A stretch of DNA of 64,000 bases, from contig OZ241903.1 in assembly GCA_965203635.1 (NCBI GenBank), positions 3,286,001 through 3,350,000 on the forward strand. The letters are read 5' to 3'. This document shows positions 8,587 through 16,778 of this stretch, in pieces. The notes under the pieces were generated by a model, which did no database searches, had not been told where the DNA came from, and saw only the letters and a list, made by a program, of their open reading frames with translations. The position numbers and the translations under genes are program-made. This DNA is from Aldehydirespirator sp965203635. GTDB lineage: Bacteria; Actinomycetota; Acidimicrobiia; Acidimicrobiales; Aldehydirespiratoraceae. Position 1 is the first letter of the stretch, and each line of letters opens with the position of its first letter.

Positions 8587-9963
8587 ATGACCGATCTGCT
8601 CGTTCGAAACGCCCGGTTGCTGGCAGCCATGGACGGGCAACGCACCGAGATCGCCGGTGGCTGGGTGGCCGTCACCGACGGGTTCGTGTCGGGGCTGGGT
8701 CCCGCCGGCTCCGAGCCCGCCGGCGCGGCCCGCACCGTCGACGCCGCCGACTGCCTGGTGACGCCGGGCCTCGTCAACACCCACCACCACCTCTACCAGA
8801 ACCTGACCCGGGCCTTCCGCCCCGCCCTCGACGGCAACCTGTTCGACTGGCTGCGCACGCTCTACCCGCTGTGGGCCCGGCTCGACGAGGAGGGCGCCCA
8901 TGTGTCGGCCTGGGTGGGACTGGCGGAGCTCGCCCTGAGCGGATGCACCACCAGCACCGACCACCTCTACGTCCACCCGGCAGGTGGAGGCGACCTGATC
9001 TCGGCCGAGATCGCGGCCGCGGCCGACCTGGGCGTTCGCTTCCACCCCACCCGGGGATCCATGTCACTCGGCGAGAAGGACGGTGGGCTGCCCCCCGACT
9101 CGGTGGTACAGACCGACGATGTGATCCTGGCCGAGTCCGAGCGCCTGGTGGCCGACCACCACGACCGTTCGCCCGGCGCGATGGTGCGCATCGCGCTGGC
9201 CCCGTGCTCGCCGTTCTCGGTATCGACCGAGCTGATGACGGCCACCGCGGAACTGGCCGAGCGCCTCGACGTACGGCTCCACACCCACCTCGCCGAGGAT
9301 GTCGGCGAGGACGACTTCTGCCTGGAGACGTTCGGGATGCGCCCGGTGGACTACTTCGAGCACTGCGGGTGGGGCACCGACCGGTCCTGGATCGCCCACT
9401 GCGTGCAGCCCAACGCGGCGGAGATCTCGAGACTGGGCCGCTGGGGCACCGGCGTGGCCCACTGCCCGAGCTCCAACATGATCCTGGGCGCGGGGATGGC
9501 GCCGGTGCGGGAGCTGCGGGCCGCGGGGGTGCCGGTGGGCCTCGGCGTGGACGGCTCGGCGTCGGCCGACTCGGGCTCGATGTGGACCGAGGCCCGCAAC
9601 GCCATGCTCATGGCCCGCCTCCGCGACGGCCAGGCAGGACGAGCGAGCCTGTTCACCGCCCGCGAGGCGCTCGAGATGGCGACTCGCGGCGGAGCCGCGT
9701 GCCTGGGCAGGTCCGGCGAGATAGGCGAGTTGACGGTGGGTGCCTGCGGCGACGTCGCAGTGTGGCGCCTCGACGGTGTCACCTTCGCGGGCGCCTGGTC
9801 CGACCCGATCGAGGCATGGCTGCGCTGCGGCCCGGTCGCCGCCCACCACACCATCGTCGCCGGCCGGCTCGTGGTGGAGGACGGCGAACTCCGAGCCTCG
9901 GGCACCGAGCAGATGCTGCAAGACCACCGCCGCATCGCCGTATCCATACAGTCAAAGATATAG
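8587..9963 (+). CDS. 8-oxoguanine deaminase-like amidohydrolase
   Basis: 458 aa, full length, with the N-terminal beta-sandwich intact. Metal and catalytic motifs: NTHHHLYQ (H66-H68), HTHLAEDVGEDD, SWIAHCV, and GLGVDGSASAD. The internal HPTRGSMSLGEKDGGLPPD segment is typical of 8-oxoguanine deaminases and their hydroxyatrazine-hydrolase relatives. Predicted reaction: 8-oxoguanine plus water to urate plus ammonia. The start is ATG 8587, 23 bp after the LLM gene; in-frame sequence upstream belongs to the previous gene. Together with the FeS-Mo hydroxylase it suggests that urate-type compounds are made or used here. Confidence 0.85.
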   Translation: MTDLLVRNARLLAAMDGQRTEIAGGWVAVTDGFVSGLGPAGSEPAGAARTVDAADCLVTPGLVNTHHHLYQNLTRAFRPALDGNLFDWLRTLYPLWARLDEEGAHVSAWVGLAELALSGCTTSTDHLYVHPAGGGDLISAEIAAAADLGVRFHPTRGSMSLGEKDGGLPPDSVVQTDDVILAESERLVADHHDRSPGAMVRIALAPCSPFSVSTELMTATAELAERLDVRLHTHLAEDVGEDDFCLETFGMRPVDYFEHCGWGTDRSWIAHCVQPNAAEISRLGRWGTGVAHCPSSNMILGAGMAPVRELRAAGVPVGLGVDGSASADSGSMWTEARNAMLMARLRDGQAGRASLFTAREALEMATRGGAACLGRSGEIGELTVGACGDVAVWRLDGVTFAGAWSDPIEAWLRCGPVAAHHTIVAGRLVVEDGELRASGTEQMLQDHRRIAVSIQSKI

Positions 9964-10010
9964 AAAGTCATTAGACAGAGTGAAAATACAGAAAAGGGAT
10001 ACAGTAGGGC

Positions 10011-10064
10011 TGGGGCGGCTCCGGTGCCACCAAACGTGTGCTCTGCCAAACCGGGGCCGCCCCA
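10011..10064 (+). terminator. 15-bp GC-rich stem with long loop, probable terminator or attenuator
   Basis: Arms TGGGGCGGCTCCGGT and ACCGGGGCCGCCCCA pair along 15 positions with one G-U, enclosing 24 nt. It begins 47 bp after the deaminase stop. No U-run follows. It may end the upstream transcript or regulate entry into the phosphoribosyltransferase gene. Confidence 0.55.
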
Positions 10065-10192
10065 CTGCCGGGTATATCATACATGCTCTTCGGCCCCAAT
10101 ACAAGTATTCTGTACAAGAACATCTAATCTCGTGCTAAGCAGGATTACCTTCCGGTCGAAGGGTCGTGACATCCCACCGCGAGCCGGCAGGA

Positions 10193-10208
10193 GCTAGTAG
10201 GAACTAGC
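10193..10208 (+). promoter_or_regulatory. small perfect inverted repeat near the ribosome binding site
   Basis: GCTAGT (10193-10198), AGGA, ACTAGC (10203-10208), ending 18 bp before the AGGAGG ribosome binding site (10227-10232) of the phosphoribosyltransferase. Its position suits an operator or a translation-controlling hairpin. No known factor recognised. Confidence 0.35.
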
Positions 10209-10242
10209 GAACTCGGCGGGAACCACAGGAGGACGGCAGGCC

Positions 10243-10755
10243 ATGAGCGACGGTACGGCACGGGAGGAGATGGACTGGGCGCTCTACGGGCGCGGCGTCC
10301 GCGAGTTGGCGCACATGATCGCCGACGACGGGTACCGGCCCGACATGATCCTGGCCATCGCCCGGGGCGGGCTGTTCTGCGCCGGGTCGCTGGGATACGC
10401 GCTTTCGGTGAAGAACGTCTACGTCATGAACTGCGAGTACTACACCGGGGTCGGCGAACGCCTGGAGGTCCCGGTAGTGCTGCCTCCCCAACTCGACCTG
10501 GTCGACCACCGCCAGTCCAAGATCCTGATCGCCGACGATGTGGCCGACACCGGCCACACGCTCAAGCTGGTGCGCGACTACTGCCTCGACGAGGTTGCCG
10601 AGGTCCGGTCGGCCGTGCTCTATGAGAAGTCGCATTCGCTGGTGAAGTGCGACTACGTGTGGAGGCGCACCGACCTGTGGATCAACTTCCCGTGGTCCAC
10701 CCTGCCGCCAGTGGTCGACCTGGCCCAGGCCAGCTACCAGGTGCTCGACGCCTGA
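10243..10755 (+). CDS. phosphoribosyltransferase (purine-type)
   Basis: 170 aa type I phosphoribosyltransferase. The PRPP loop is ILIADDVADTGHT (94-106). An N-terminal PDMILAIARGGLF strand precedes the flexible region. Such proteins convert a nucleobase plus PRPP to a nucleotide. Resemblance is to the xanthine/guanine/hypoxanthine group, and context (8-oxoguanine deaminase, xanthine-dehydrogenase-type enzyme) supports a purine substrate. A strong AGGAGG lies 10 nt before ATG 10243. A 17-bp GC palindrome (10790-10806) follows the gene. Confidence 0.82.
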   Translation: MSDGTAREEMDWALYGRGVRELAHMIADDGYRPDMILAIARGGLFCAGSLGYALSVKNVYVMNCEYYTGVGERLEVPVVLPPQLDLVDHRQSKILIADDVADTGHTLKLVRDYCLDEVAEVRSAVLYEKSHSLVKCDYVWRRTDLWINFPWSTLPPVVDLAQASYQVLDA

Positions 10756-10789
10756 GAGCGATAAGCCCGGTGGCCGCCGCGCCCGACCG

Positions 10790-10806
10790 AGCCCGGGGCC
10801 CGGGCT
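10790..10806. terminator. perfect 8-bp GC palindrome between two genes
   Basis: AGCCCGGG, one base, CCCGGGCT. It lies 34 bp after the phosphoribosyltransferase stop and ends 8 bp before the cupin ATG. It could be a weak terminator or a translational control hairpin. No U-tract. Confidence 0.35.
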
Positions 10807-10813
10807 GAAGGCG

Positions 10814-11611
10814 ATGGCCGACCGCATCGATCCCGCTCTGGTCGACAGAACGGCCACGCACCTGGCCGGAATCCAGGACGCCTCGCTGCCAACCCGGCCC
10901 ATGACCATCCCCGGGATCGACGGCGCCCTCGGGGCCCGGATCCTGTCGACCGACCTGAGGGGTTCGAGCACCCGGCTCGTGCGCCTGCGGGCGAGCTGGG
11001 GAACGGAGGCACGGGGCGCGTTCACCGCCGACGTGGAGATCTTCGTGATCCAGGGCTCGATCGAGGCCGGACCGCACGCCCTGGAGGCCGGGGACTACGT
11101 CCACCTCCCGAAGGGAAGGACCGTCCCCCGGCTGCGGATCACGGCCGACGGCGCGGCCCTGCTGATGACGTCCGCTCCGGTGCGATACGACCCGACCTTC
11201 CAGGGCGCTCCTGCCGAACTGGTGCCCGGCCGGGCCTCCGAGCAGGACTGGGTCCCGGTCCCGGAGATGCCGGGCCGGCACATCAAGTCTCTCGGCCGGG
11301 GCCCGGTCGGTGACGTCTGGCTCGGCGGCGCCCGCGAATGGGACCAGGGCGACGGCGGTTGGCACCACCATCCCCACCACGAGGAGTGCTTCGTGATCGA
11401 CGGCGAGATCGTCCTGCGAGAGCGGTCCACCGAGACCGGCGAACTGATCACCGCCGGGGCCGGCACCTACTTCTTCCGACCCGCCGGCGTCCTGCACAGC
11501 GGCCCCGGATCGCACTGCGGCGACACCATGCTCGCCTTCCACCGGGCCTTCGGCGACCTGAGCACCGAATGGGAGCCCTCCCCCGCCGACGGTGACGAAG
11601 AGGGGACCTGA
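10814..11611 (+). CDS. double-cupin protein (DUF4437-like)
   Basis: 265 aa with two cupin repeats. The first (about 60-110) has a weak metal motif (FTADVEIFVIQGSIEAG). The second (about 175-240) has GWHHHPHHEECFVIDGE and PAGVLHSGPGSH, enough histidines and a glutamate to hold a metal. No signal peptide. Cupins beside purine catabolic genes are often isomerases or ureidoglycolate-type enzymes, but the substrate here is unknown. It ends the plus-strand purine cluster and is convergent with the fused E1 gene 5 bp away. Confidence 0.7.
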   Translation: MADRIDPALVDRTATHLAGIQDASLPTRPMTIPGIDGALGARILSTDLRGSSTRLVRLRASWGTEARGAFTADVEIFVIQGSIEAGPHALEAGDYVHLPKGRTVPRLRITADGAALLMTSAPVRYDPTFQGAPAELVPGRASEQDWVPVPEMPGRHIKSLGRGPVGDVWLGGAREWDQGDGGWHHHPHHEECFVIDGEIVLRERSTETGELITAGAGTYFFRPAGVLHSGPGSHCGDTMLAFHRAFGDLSTEWEPSPADGDEEGT

Positions 11612-11616
11612 GACCG

Positions 11617-13674
11617 CTAGCCCAGCACGGTCCGCACCGCCGCCTCCACGGCATCGGCACCGGGAACCACCGCGGCCTCCAGCGGTGGGCTGAACGGGAT
11701 CGGTGCCGAGGCCGCGCCGACACGGGCCACCGGCGCCTCCAGCTCCCCGAAGAGCTCGGAGTGCAATTGGGCGGCCAACTCGGCGCCGAAGCCGCCGAAG
11801 CGCCACGCCTCGTGGGCCACCACCGCCCGGCGAGTGCGGGCCACCGACTCCAGCACGGTGTCGAAGTCGAGGGGCACCAGCGACCGCAGGTCGATCACCT
11901 CCACGTCGATGCCGTCGGAGGCCAACTGCTCCGCCGCGGCCAGTGCGTTCAGGGCCATGGCCGAGTAGGACACCACAGTCACGTCGGCGCCGGGACGGGT
12001 CACCGCCGCCGACCCCAAGGGCACTCGATAGTCGCCGGTGGGGACGGGGCCCCGCTGGGCGGTGATCTTCTTGTGCTCCAGGTAGATGACCGGATCGGGA
12101 TCGTCGATGGCGGTTCGTAGCAGGCCCTTGGCGTCGGCCGGGTTGGACGGCGCCACCACCTTCAGGCCGGGCAGGTGGGTGAACAGCCCCTCCAGGCTGG
12201 AGGAGTGCTGGGAAGCGGACGAGCGCAGCACCCCGTCGGAGGCCCGCAACACCAGCGGGACCGACACCTGCCCGCCGAACATGTAGCGGAACTTCGAGGC
12301 CTGGTTGACGATCTCGTCCATGGCCCCGAGCGTGAACTCCACGAAGCTCATCGACGCCACCGGACGCAACCCGGCGGTGGCCGCCCCCACCGCGACGGCC
12401 ACGATGATCGCCTCCGAGATGGGCATGTCGATCACGCGGCCGGGACCGAACTCGTCGACCAGGCCGCGGAACTGCCCGAAGTTGCCGCCCCAGGAGATGT
12501 CCTCTCCCAGCACGACCACGCTGTCATCGGCCCGCATGGCCCTGCCCATGGCATCGACGGTGGCCTGGCCGAAGGTCATGCGTCGGGTCTCAGCCGCCTC
12601 ACCGTCCGAATCGCCGGCCGGTCGAGCGGCTCCCCTCTGGAAGCCCTCGGTCGCGGCCGGCACGGGAGTGAACACATCGTCCAGAGCGCTCTCGGGATCC
12701 GGGAGGGATCCCGACTCGGCCCGCTCCTCGGCGTCGCGCACCGCCGCGGCCGCCTCGTGGTACACCGCCGCCCGGTCGTCGGAGTCGAGCCAGCCCCGGT
12801 CGGCCAGTGTCTCCTCCCAGCGCTGGATCGGATCGCGGCCGCGGTTCTCCTCCACCTCGGAAGCGTCCCTGTACACCTCGGCGTCGCCCACGTAGTGGCC
12901 CCCGAGACGGTAGGTGACCATGTTCAGCAGGGTCGGTCCCTCCCCGTCCCGGGCTCGCTGAACGGCATCGGTCGCGGCGGCGGACACCGCGGCCACGTCA
13001 TTGCCGTCGACGGTCGCTCCCGCCATGCCATAGGCGGTGGCCCGCACGGCCAGGTCCTCGACCGATGTGGTCCGGGTGCGGGCGGTGAACTGGGCGTACT
13101 GGTTGTTCTCGCACACGTACACCACGCCCAGACGGTGCACCGAAGCGAAGTTGAGGGCCTCGTGGAAGGTTCCCTTGTTGATCCCGCCGTCGCCGAAGAA
13201 GCACACCGCCACGTGATCGGTGCCGCGGTGACGGGCCGCCAGCGCGGCGCCCGCGGCTATTCCGAACCCGCCGCCGACGATGCCGTTGGCGCCCAGCATC
13301 CCCAGCGAGAAGTCGGCCACGTGCATCGAGCCTCCCCGGCCCCGGCAGGCGCCCTCCGCCCGCCCGTAGAGCTCGGCCATCAGCGCGGCGGGTGACATGC
13401 CCTTGGCCAGGGCGTGTCCGTGACCCCGGTGGGTGGAGGTGATGTAGTCGTCGGGTCCGAGGCGGGAACAGACGCCGGCTGCGATCGCCTCCTCGCCCAG
13501 GTAGGTGTGGACGAATCCCGGGAGCTTGCCCGCCTTGAACAGCTCCTCGACGCGGCTCTCGAACACTCTGATCAGCACCATGGTCCGGTGCAGAGCCAAG
13601 GCCTCGGACCGCTCCAAGGCGCCTGACCGCGCCAAGGCGTCGGGCTGCTCCAAGGCTGATCCTGGGTCGGTCAT
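11617..13674 (-). CDS. 2-oxoacid dehydrogenase E1, fused alpha and beta subunits
   Basis: 685 aa. Alpha half (about 20-340): THRGHGH, RGRGGSMH, and the thiamine-diphosphate motif beginning GDGG (161-164) and ending NN (190-191). Beta half (about 365-685): LGEDISWGGNF, MPISEAIIVAVAVGAA, MSFVEFTLGAMDEIVNQ, HSSSLEGLFTHLPGLKVV, and the C-terminal transketolase domain (VSYSAMALNALAAAEQL). It decarboxylates a 2-oxoacid (pyruvate, acetoin or branched-chain type) and passes the acyl group to a lipoyl domain. The start ATG 13674 overlaps the SDR stop (ATGA). The first 30 residues contain an imperfect Ala-Leu-(E/A)-Arg-Ser repeat. E2 core and E3 are absent nearby. Confidence 0.9.
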   Translation of the reverse strand: MTDPGSALEQPDALARSGALERSEALALHRTMVLIRVFESRVEELFKAGKLPGFVHTYLGEEAIAAGVCSRLGPDDYITSTHRGHGHALAKGMSPAALMAELYGRAEGACRGRGGSMHVADFSLGMLGANGIVGGGFGIAAGAALAARHRGTDHVAVCFFGDGGINKGTFHEALNFASVHRLGVVYVCENNQYAQFTARTRTTSVEDLAVRATAYGMAGATVDGNDVAAVSAAATDAVQRARDGEGPTLLNMVTYRLGGHYVGDAEVYRDASEVEENRGRDPIQRWEETLADRGWLDSDDRAAVYHEAAAAVRDAEERAESGSLPDPESALDDVFTPVPAATEGFQRGAARPAGDSDGEAAETRRMTFGQATVDAMGRAMRADDSVVVLGEDISWGGNFGQFRGLVDEFGPGRVIDMPISEAIIVAVAVGAATAGLRPVASMSFVEFTLGAMDEIVNQASKFRYMFGGQVSVPLVLRASDGVLRSSASQHSSSLEGLFTHLPGLKVVAPSNPADAKGLLRTAIDDPDPVIYLEHKKITAQRGPVPTGDYRVPLGSAAVTRPGADVTVVSYSAMALNALAAAEQLASDGIDVEVIDLRSLVPLDFDTVLESVARTRRAVVAHEAWRFGGFGAELAAQLHSELFGELEAPVARVGAASAPIPFSPPLEAAVVPGADAVEAAVRTVLG

Positions 13675-14432
13675 TGCGCCGTGTAGCCGCCGTCGACGGC
13701 GAGTATCTGGCCGGTGACCATGGCCGACGCAGGCCCGGCGAGGAACACTGCGGCACCCACCATGTCGACCGGCTCGGCCAGCCGGCCCAGCGGGGTGCGG
13801 CTCTCGAAGTAGTCCTTCAGCTCCGGCTCGAGCTCCCACTGGCGGCGCACGAGCGGCGTGGCCACGTGGCCGGGCGAGATGGCGTTGACCCTCACCCCGT
13901 GCGGGGCCCACTCCACCGCCAGCGTGCGGGTCATCTGGATCACCCCGCCCTTCGAGGCCTGGTAGCCGACACTGCCCGCGAAGCCGACCTCGCCGACCAC
14001 CGAGGCGATGTTGACGATGGCGCCGCCGTTCCGCTGAGCGATCATGCGGCGGCCCACGGCGCGGCAAGTGCGGAACGCTCCGGTGAGGTTCACATCGATC
14101 ACGTCCGCCCAGGTCCCATCGTCGTAGTCGGCGGCCGGTCCGCGACCGCCGATCCCGGCGCAGGTCACCAGCACATCGACGGTGCCGGAGATTGCCGCGG
14201 CCCGCTCGGCCAGGGCTTGCACCGACGCCTCGTCGCGCACATCCACCGGGACCGCCTCAGCCCGCGCCGCGCCAAGCCGCTGCGCCAGCGCCCGGTTCGG
14301 GGCTTCCGCCGAGTCGGCGCACACCAGGTAGGCGCCCGCTTCGGCCAGTCCCTCCGCGATGGGCGCGCCCAGCCCGCCGGCTGCGCCGGTCACCAGCGCC
14401 ACCTTGCCCTCCAGCGAGAAGATCCCCGTCAT
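13671..14432 (-). CDS. short-chain dehydrogenase/reductase
   Basis: 253 aa classical SDR: TGAAGGLG Rossmann motif (about 15-22), CAG at the NNAG-equivalent position (a TCAGIGG variant), the catalytic Ser in NIASVVGEVGF, YQASK with Tyr and Lys, and the C-terminal FLAGPASAMVTGQILAVDGGY. NAD(P)-dependent oxidation of a hydroxy-acid or alcohol. Its stop overlaps the fused E1 start, implying coupled translation and that its product may feed the E1. A long hairpin (14453-14495) lies just upstream of its ATG. Confidence 0.88.
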   Translation of the reverse strand: MTGIFSLEGKVALVTGAAGGLGAPIAEGLAEAGAYLVCADSAEAPNRALAQRLGAARAEAVPVDVRDEASVQALAERAAAISGTVDVLVTCAGIGGRGPAADYDDGTWADVIDVNLTGAFRTCRAVGRRMIAQRNGGAIVNIASVVGEVGFAGSVGYQASKGGVIQMTRTLAVEWAPHGVRVNAISPGHVATPLVRRQWELEPELKDYFESRTPLGRLAEPVDMVGAAVFLAGPASAMVTGQILAVDGGYTAQ

Positions 14433-14452
14433 CGAGAGAACCCCGAGGGGAA

Positions 14453-14495
14453 CTTGAAGCAGTTAGCCACCGCTGAGGTGGTTAACCGCTTCAAG
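14453..14495. terminator. 19-bp near-perfect stem-loop between lipoyl and SDR genes
   Basis: CTTGAAGCAGTTAGCCACC (14453-14471), 5-nt loop, and GGTGGTTAACCGCTTCAAG (14477-14495) pair at 17 of 19 positions, one of the other two being G-U. On the minus transcript it sits between the lipoyl gene and the SDR, 20 nt before the SDR start, followed by a CCCC-GA-GGGG mini-palindrome. An intra-operon attenuator, processing site or partial terminator is plausible. Confidence 0.55.
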
Positions 14496-14533
14496 TTCGT
14501 GTTCGCTGGGCTCACCGGTCGGCGACCGTGGCC
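14496..14533 (-). repeat. degenerate copy E of the dispersed repeat
   Basis: The reverse complement reads GGTGAGCCCAGCGAACACGA, resembling the CCGTGAGCGAAGCGAACAAG part of copies A-D. It overlaps the last codons of the lipoyl gene. Similarity is partial, so this is a tentative member. Confidence 0.3.
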
Positions 14534-14787
14534 AGGACTGTGCCCACCGCCACCTCGTCGTCGCCGGCCTCCACCAGGATGCTGAGCCGGCCCGAAGCCG
14601 GCGCCTCCAGCTCGGTCTCGGCCTTATCGGTGTCGATTACGACTACCGGATCGCCCGAATTCACCGCGGCGCCGTCGGCTACCAGCCACTCCACTACCAG
14701 GACCTGCTCCACCACCCCCATCTGGGGGATCGTCAACTCGACGCCGGCGGGCCCGGCAGGCGCGGCCCCCTCCTCAGATGTGGCCAT
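14512..14787 (-). CDS. free-standing lipoyl-domain protein (E2-type carrier)
   Basis: 91 aa, one lipoyl domain and nothing else. The lipoylation site is K55 in IDTDKAETELEAP. The PQMGVVEQVLVVEWLVADGAAVNSGD half-motif and the SILVEAGDDEVAVGTVLATV half-motif form the two-sheet fold. It should act as the swinging arm for the fused E1 encoded downstream, but it lacks the peripheral-subunit-binding and acyltransferase domains of a normal E2. The ATG at 14787 overlaps the RraA-like gene by 14 bp. Confidence 0.85.
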   Translation of the reverse strand: MATSEEGAAPAGPAGVELTIPQMGVVEQVLVVEWLVADGAAVNSGDPVVVIDTDKAETELEAPASGRLSILVEAGDDEVAVGTVLATVADR

Positions 14788-15445
14788 GGCGCTCGAGGCC
14801 CTCCCACGGAGTGGCGCCGGCTCGCATGTCGGCCCGCACCAACTCCTCGGACCCCACAATCGACTCGGACTGCAGCAGCACCCGCTCCGCCTCGGATCCG
14901 GCCACCACCAGGACACCGTCGCGGTCGCCGACGACCAGATCGCCGGGCTCCACGGTCACGTCACCGATGGTCACCGGCACCTGCGAGGCCACCATCTCCC
15001 AGCGCCCGATGGCGTTGAGCGGCGACAGGTCCCGGTAGAAGACCTGCAGGCCGATGTCGAGAAGGCCGTCAAGGTCACGCAGGTTGCCTTCGAGCACCAC
15101 GCCCGTGCAGCCGTACTGCTGGGCCGAGTTGCCGGTCAGCTCCCCGAAGTGGCCCACTTCGCTGTCGGGGTTGTACGACACCAGCACCGAGTCGGGCGTC
15201 AGCTCCTTGAACATCTCCAGGTACGACCTGATGCGCTCCAGGCCCCGGTCCCATCCCACGCCGGGGCGGATGGCCCGTCCCTCCAGGGTGTAGGCGATGC
15301 CGGCCATGCGCACGTCGGGCAGCAGAGGCTTCAGCGAGCTGGGCAGCACCTGCTCGGGCAGGTCCAGCTCGTACAGGGCGTCGCACACCACCGACACGCA
15401 GATGCGGCGGTAGCGGGCGCACAACTCCGAGGTGGCGATGGTCAT
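14774..15445 (-). CDS. RraA / HMG-aldolase family protein
   Basis: 223 aa. RraA-like fold: VSVVCDALYELDLPEQVLP, RMAGIAYTLEGRA, HFGELTGNSAQQYGCTGVVLEGNLRDLDGL, PVTIGDVTVEPGDLVVGDRDGVLVV, all conserved in 4-hydroxy-4-methyl-2-oxoglutarate aldolase / RraA-like proteins. The GNLRD motif contributes the substrate-binding Arg and metal-binding Asp. In a catabolic operon with an aminotransferase and a 2-oxoacid dehydrogenase, an aldolase or oxaloacetate-decarboxylase-like role is likelier than RNase E inhibition. ATG 15445 overlaps the M20 stop (ATGA). Confidence 0.8.
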   Translation of the reverse strand: MTIATSELCARYRRICVSVVCDALYELDLPEQVLPSSLKPLLPDVRMAGIAYTLEGRAIRPGVGWDRGLERIRSYLEMFKELTPDSVLVSYNPDSEVGHFGELTGNSAQQYGCTGVVLEGNLRDLDGLLDIGLQVFYRDLSPLNAIGRWEMVASQVPVTIGDVTVEPGDLVVGDRDGVLVVAGSEAERVLLQSESIVGSEELVRADMRAGATPWEGLERHGHI

Positions 15446-16725
15446 GAACTCTCCCCCTCCGCCTCGCCCAGGTAGCGCAGCGCGGCCAGGGCGTAGATGC
15501 TGGCCGACAGGGCCGCGCCGTCGGCGTCCATGTACTCGTTGGGGCTGTGGGCCCTCGGCAGCATGCCGGGCCCGAACGCGGCCACGGTGGGGATCCCGGC
15601 GGTCAACTGGAAGTAGGGCGCGTCGGTGGCTCCGGGGAAGGCGTCGAGATCGGGCGGGGCTCCCAGCACTTCGGTCCCCGCCTCGACCAGGGCGCCCACC
15701 ACCGGGTGGTCGGCGTCGATCTCGACCGGGGGAACCGTCAAGAACCAGTCCAGCTCGGCTCGCAAGTCCGGATCGTCGGCCATGGCGTCGTCCAGGAAGC
15801 GTCCGACGTCCGCCTTGAGCGACTCCTCGGTCATTCCCGGCAGGGTCCGCACATCGCAGGCGAACTCCGCGTTCCCCGGGTAGACGCCGTAGAAGACGCC
15901 CGCCTCCGCCATCACCCCCACGTTGACGGTCGGACCGACAGGGCACAGAGGATGCTCGTCGTAGGTGAGGTAGGACTTGAGCTCGCGGTCCATGCGGTCG
16001 ATCAGGCGGGCCATCTTCACGGTGGCGTTGACGCACGGAAGGCGGTCCGAGATGGACGAGTGCATCTGCGTTCCGGTGATGGCCACCTTGAACAGGGCCG
16101 CGCCCCTCGACACCAGGTGGACCGACTCCCATTCGGAGGTGATGCCGCTGGGCTCGCCGATCACCGCGGCGTCGGCGCTCAGATGGCCGTTGTCGGCCAG
16201 CCACTTGGATCCGAACCGGGCGCCGGCCTCCTCGTCCGCGGTGAACACCAGCACCAGCTCGCCCGCGAACCCCCCACCGGCTCCGCCGGCCTCCTGGGCG
16301 TGGCGGAGGGCGGCGGCCGCGTACATCATCCCGGCCACTGCCGCCTTCATGTCGCCGGAGCCCAGCCCGATCAGGTCGCCGTCACGCAGCACCGGATCCC
16401 AGGGATCGGTCTCCCACGCGTCCATGTCGCCGGCCGGCTTGGTGTCGAGGTGGCCCGACAGGATCAGCGTCGGCCCCGGTGCCGCGCCCCTCACCCGGGC
16501 CAGCACGTTGGGCCGCTCCTCCTCCGCCCCGACGCAGGAGATGTCGTCGATGCCGAGCTCCTGAAGCCTCCTGACGACCAGCTCGGCCACGGCCCGCTCG
16601 TCACCGGGAGGGTTGGGTGACGGGGTCCGTATCAGGTCTCGGGCCAACTCGAGCACCTCGCCGTCCCGCCCGTCCAGATAGGCGCGGACCCGCTCGGCCA
16701 TCGATCCGGTCTGCGTGGAACTCAT
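15442..16725 (-). CDS. M20 family metallohydrolase (ArgE/DapE type)
   Basis: 427 aa. Two-zinc M20 peptidase/deacylase: SGHLDT (H92, D94), GSGDMKAAVAG (bridging D125), FTADEEAG (general base and ligand Glu), GEPSG, and the C-terminal PRAHSPNEY histidine. A dimerisation domain lies between. Predicted to hydrolyse an N-acyl or N-carbamoyl amino acid, releasing an amino acid for the neighbouring aminotransferase. ATG 16725 is preceded by AGGAGGGG about 12 nt upstream. It forms a coupled unit with the RraA-like gene. Confidence 0.88.
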   Translation of the reverse strand: MSSTQTGSMAERVRAYLDGRDGEVLELARDLIRTPSPNPPGDERAVAELVVRRLQELGIDDISCVGAEEERPNVLARVRGAAPGPTLILSGHLDTKPAGDMDAWETDPWDPVLRDGDLIGLGSGDMKAAVAGMMYAAAALRHAQEAGGAGGGFAGELVLVFTADEEAGARFGSKWLADNGHLSADAAVIGEPSGITSEWESVHLVSRGAALFKVAITGTQMHSSISDRLPCVNATVKMARLIDRMDRELKSYLTYDEHPLCPVGPTVNVGVMAEAGVFYGVYPGNAEFACDVRTLPGMTEESLKADVGRFLDDAMADDPDLRAELDWFLTVPPVEIDADHPVVGALVEAGTEVLGAPPDLDAFPGATDAPYFQLTAGIPTVAAFGPGMLPRAHSPNEYMDADGAALSASIYALAALRYLGEAEGESS

Positions 16726-16778
16726 GGCGCCATGCCCCTCCTGTGGTGGTCGGATGCCTGCACTTCTCAGTCGGCCTC

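Larger units (their letters stand above)
9964..10242 (+). other. 279-bp AT-rich leader before the phosphoribosyltransferase
   Basis: No gene is seen. It contains a 15-bp stem (10011-10025 with 10050-10064), a small perfect inverted repeat AATAC-AA-GTATT (10098-10109), a -10-like TCTAAT (10123-10128), and GCTAGT-AGGA-ACTAGC (10193-10208) just upstream of the ribosome binding site. Base composition is clearly more AT-rich than both neighbours, as expected of a regulated promoter and leader. I could not match it to a known purine riboswitch. Confidence 0.5.

Noticed and set aside
9964..10242. Known purine riboswitch in the PRTase leader
   Set aside because: Consensus purine-aptamer loops (UCUAC and the conserved junction) are absent.
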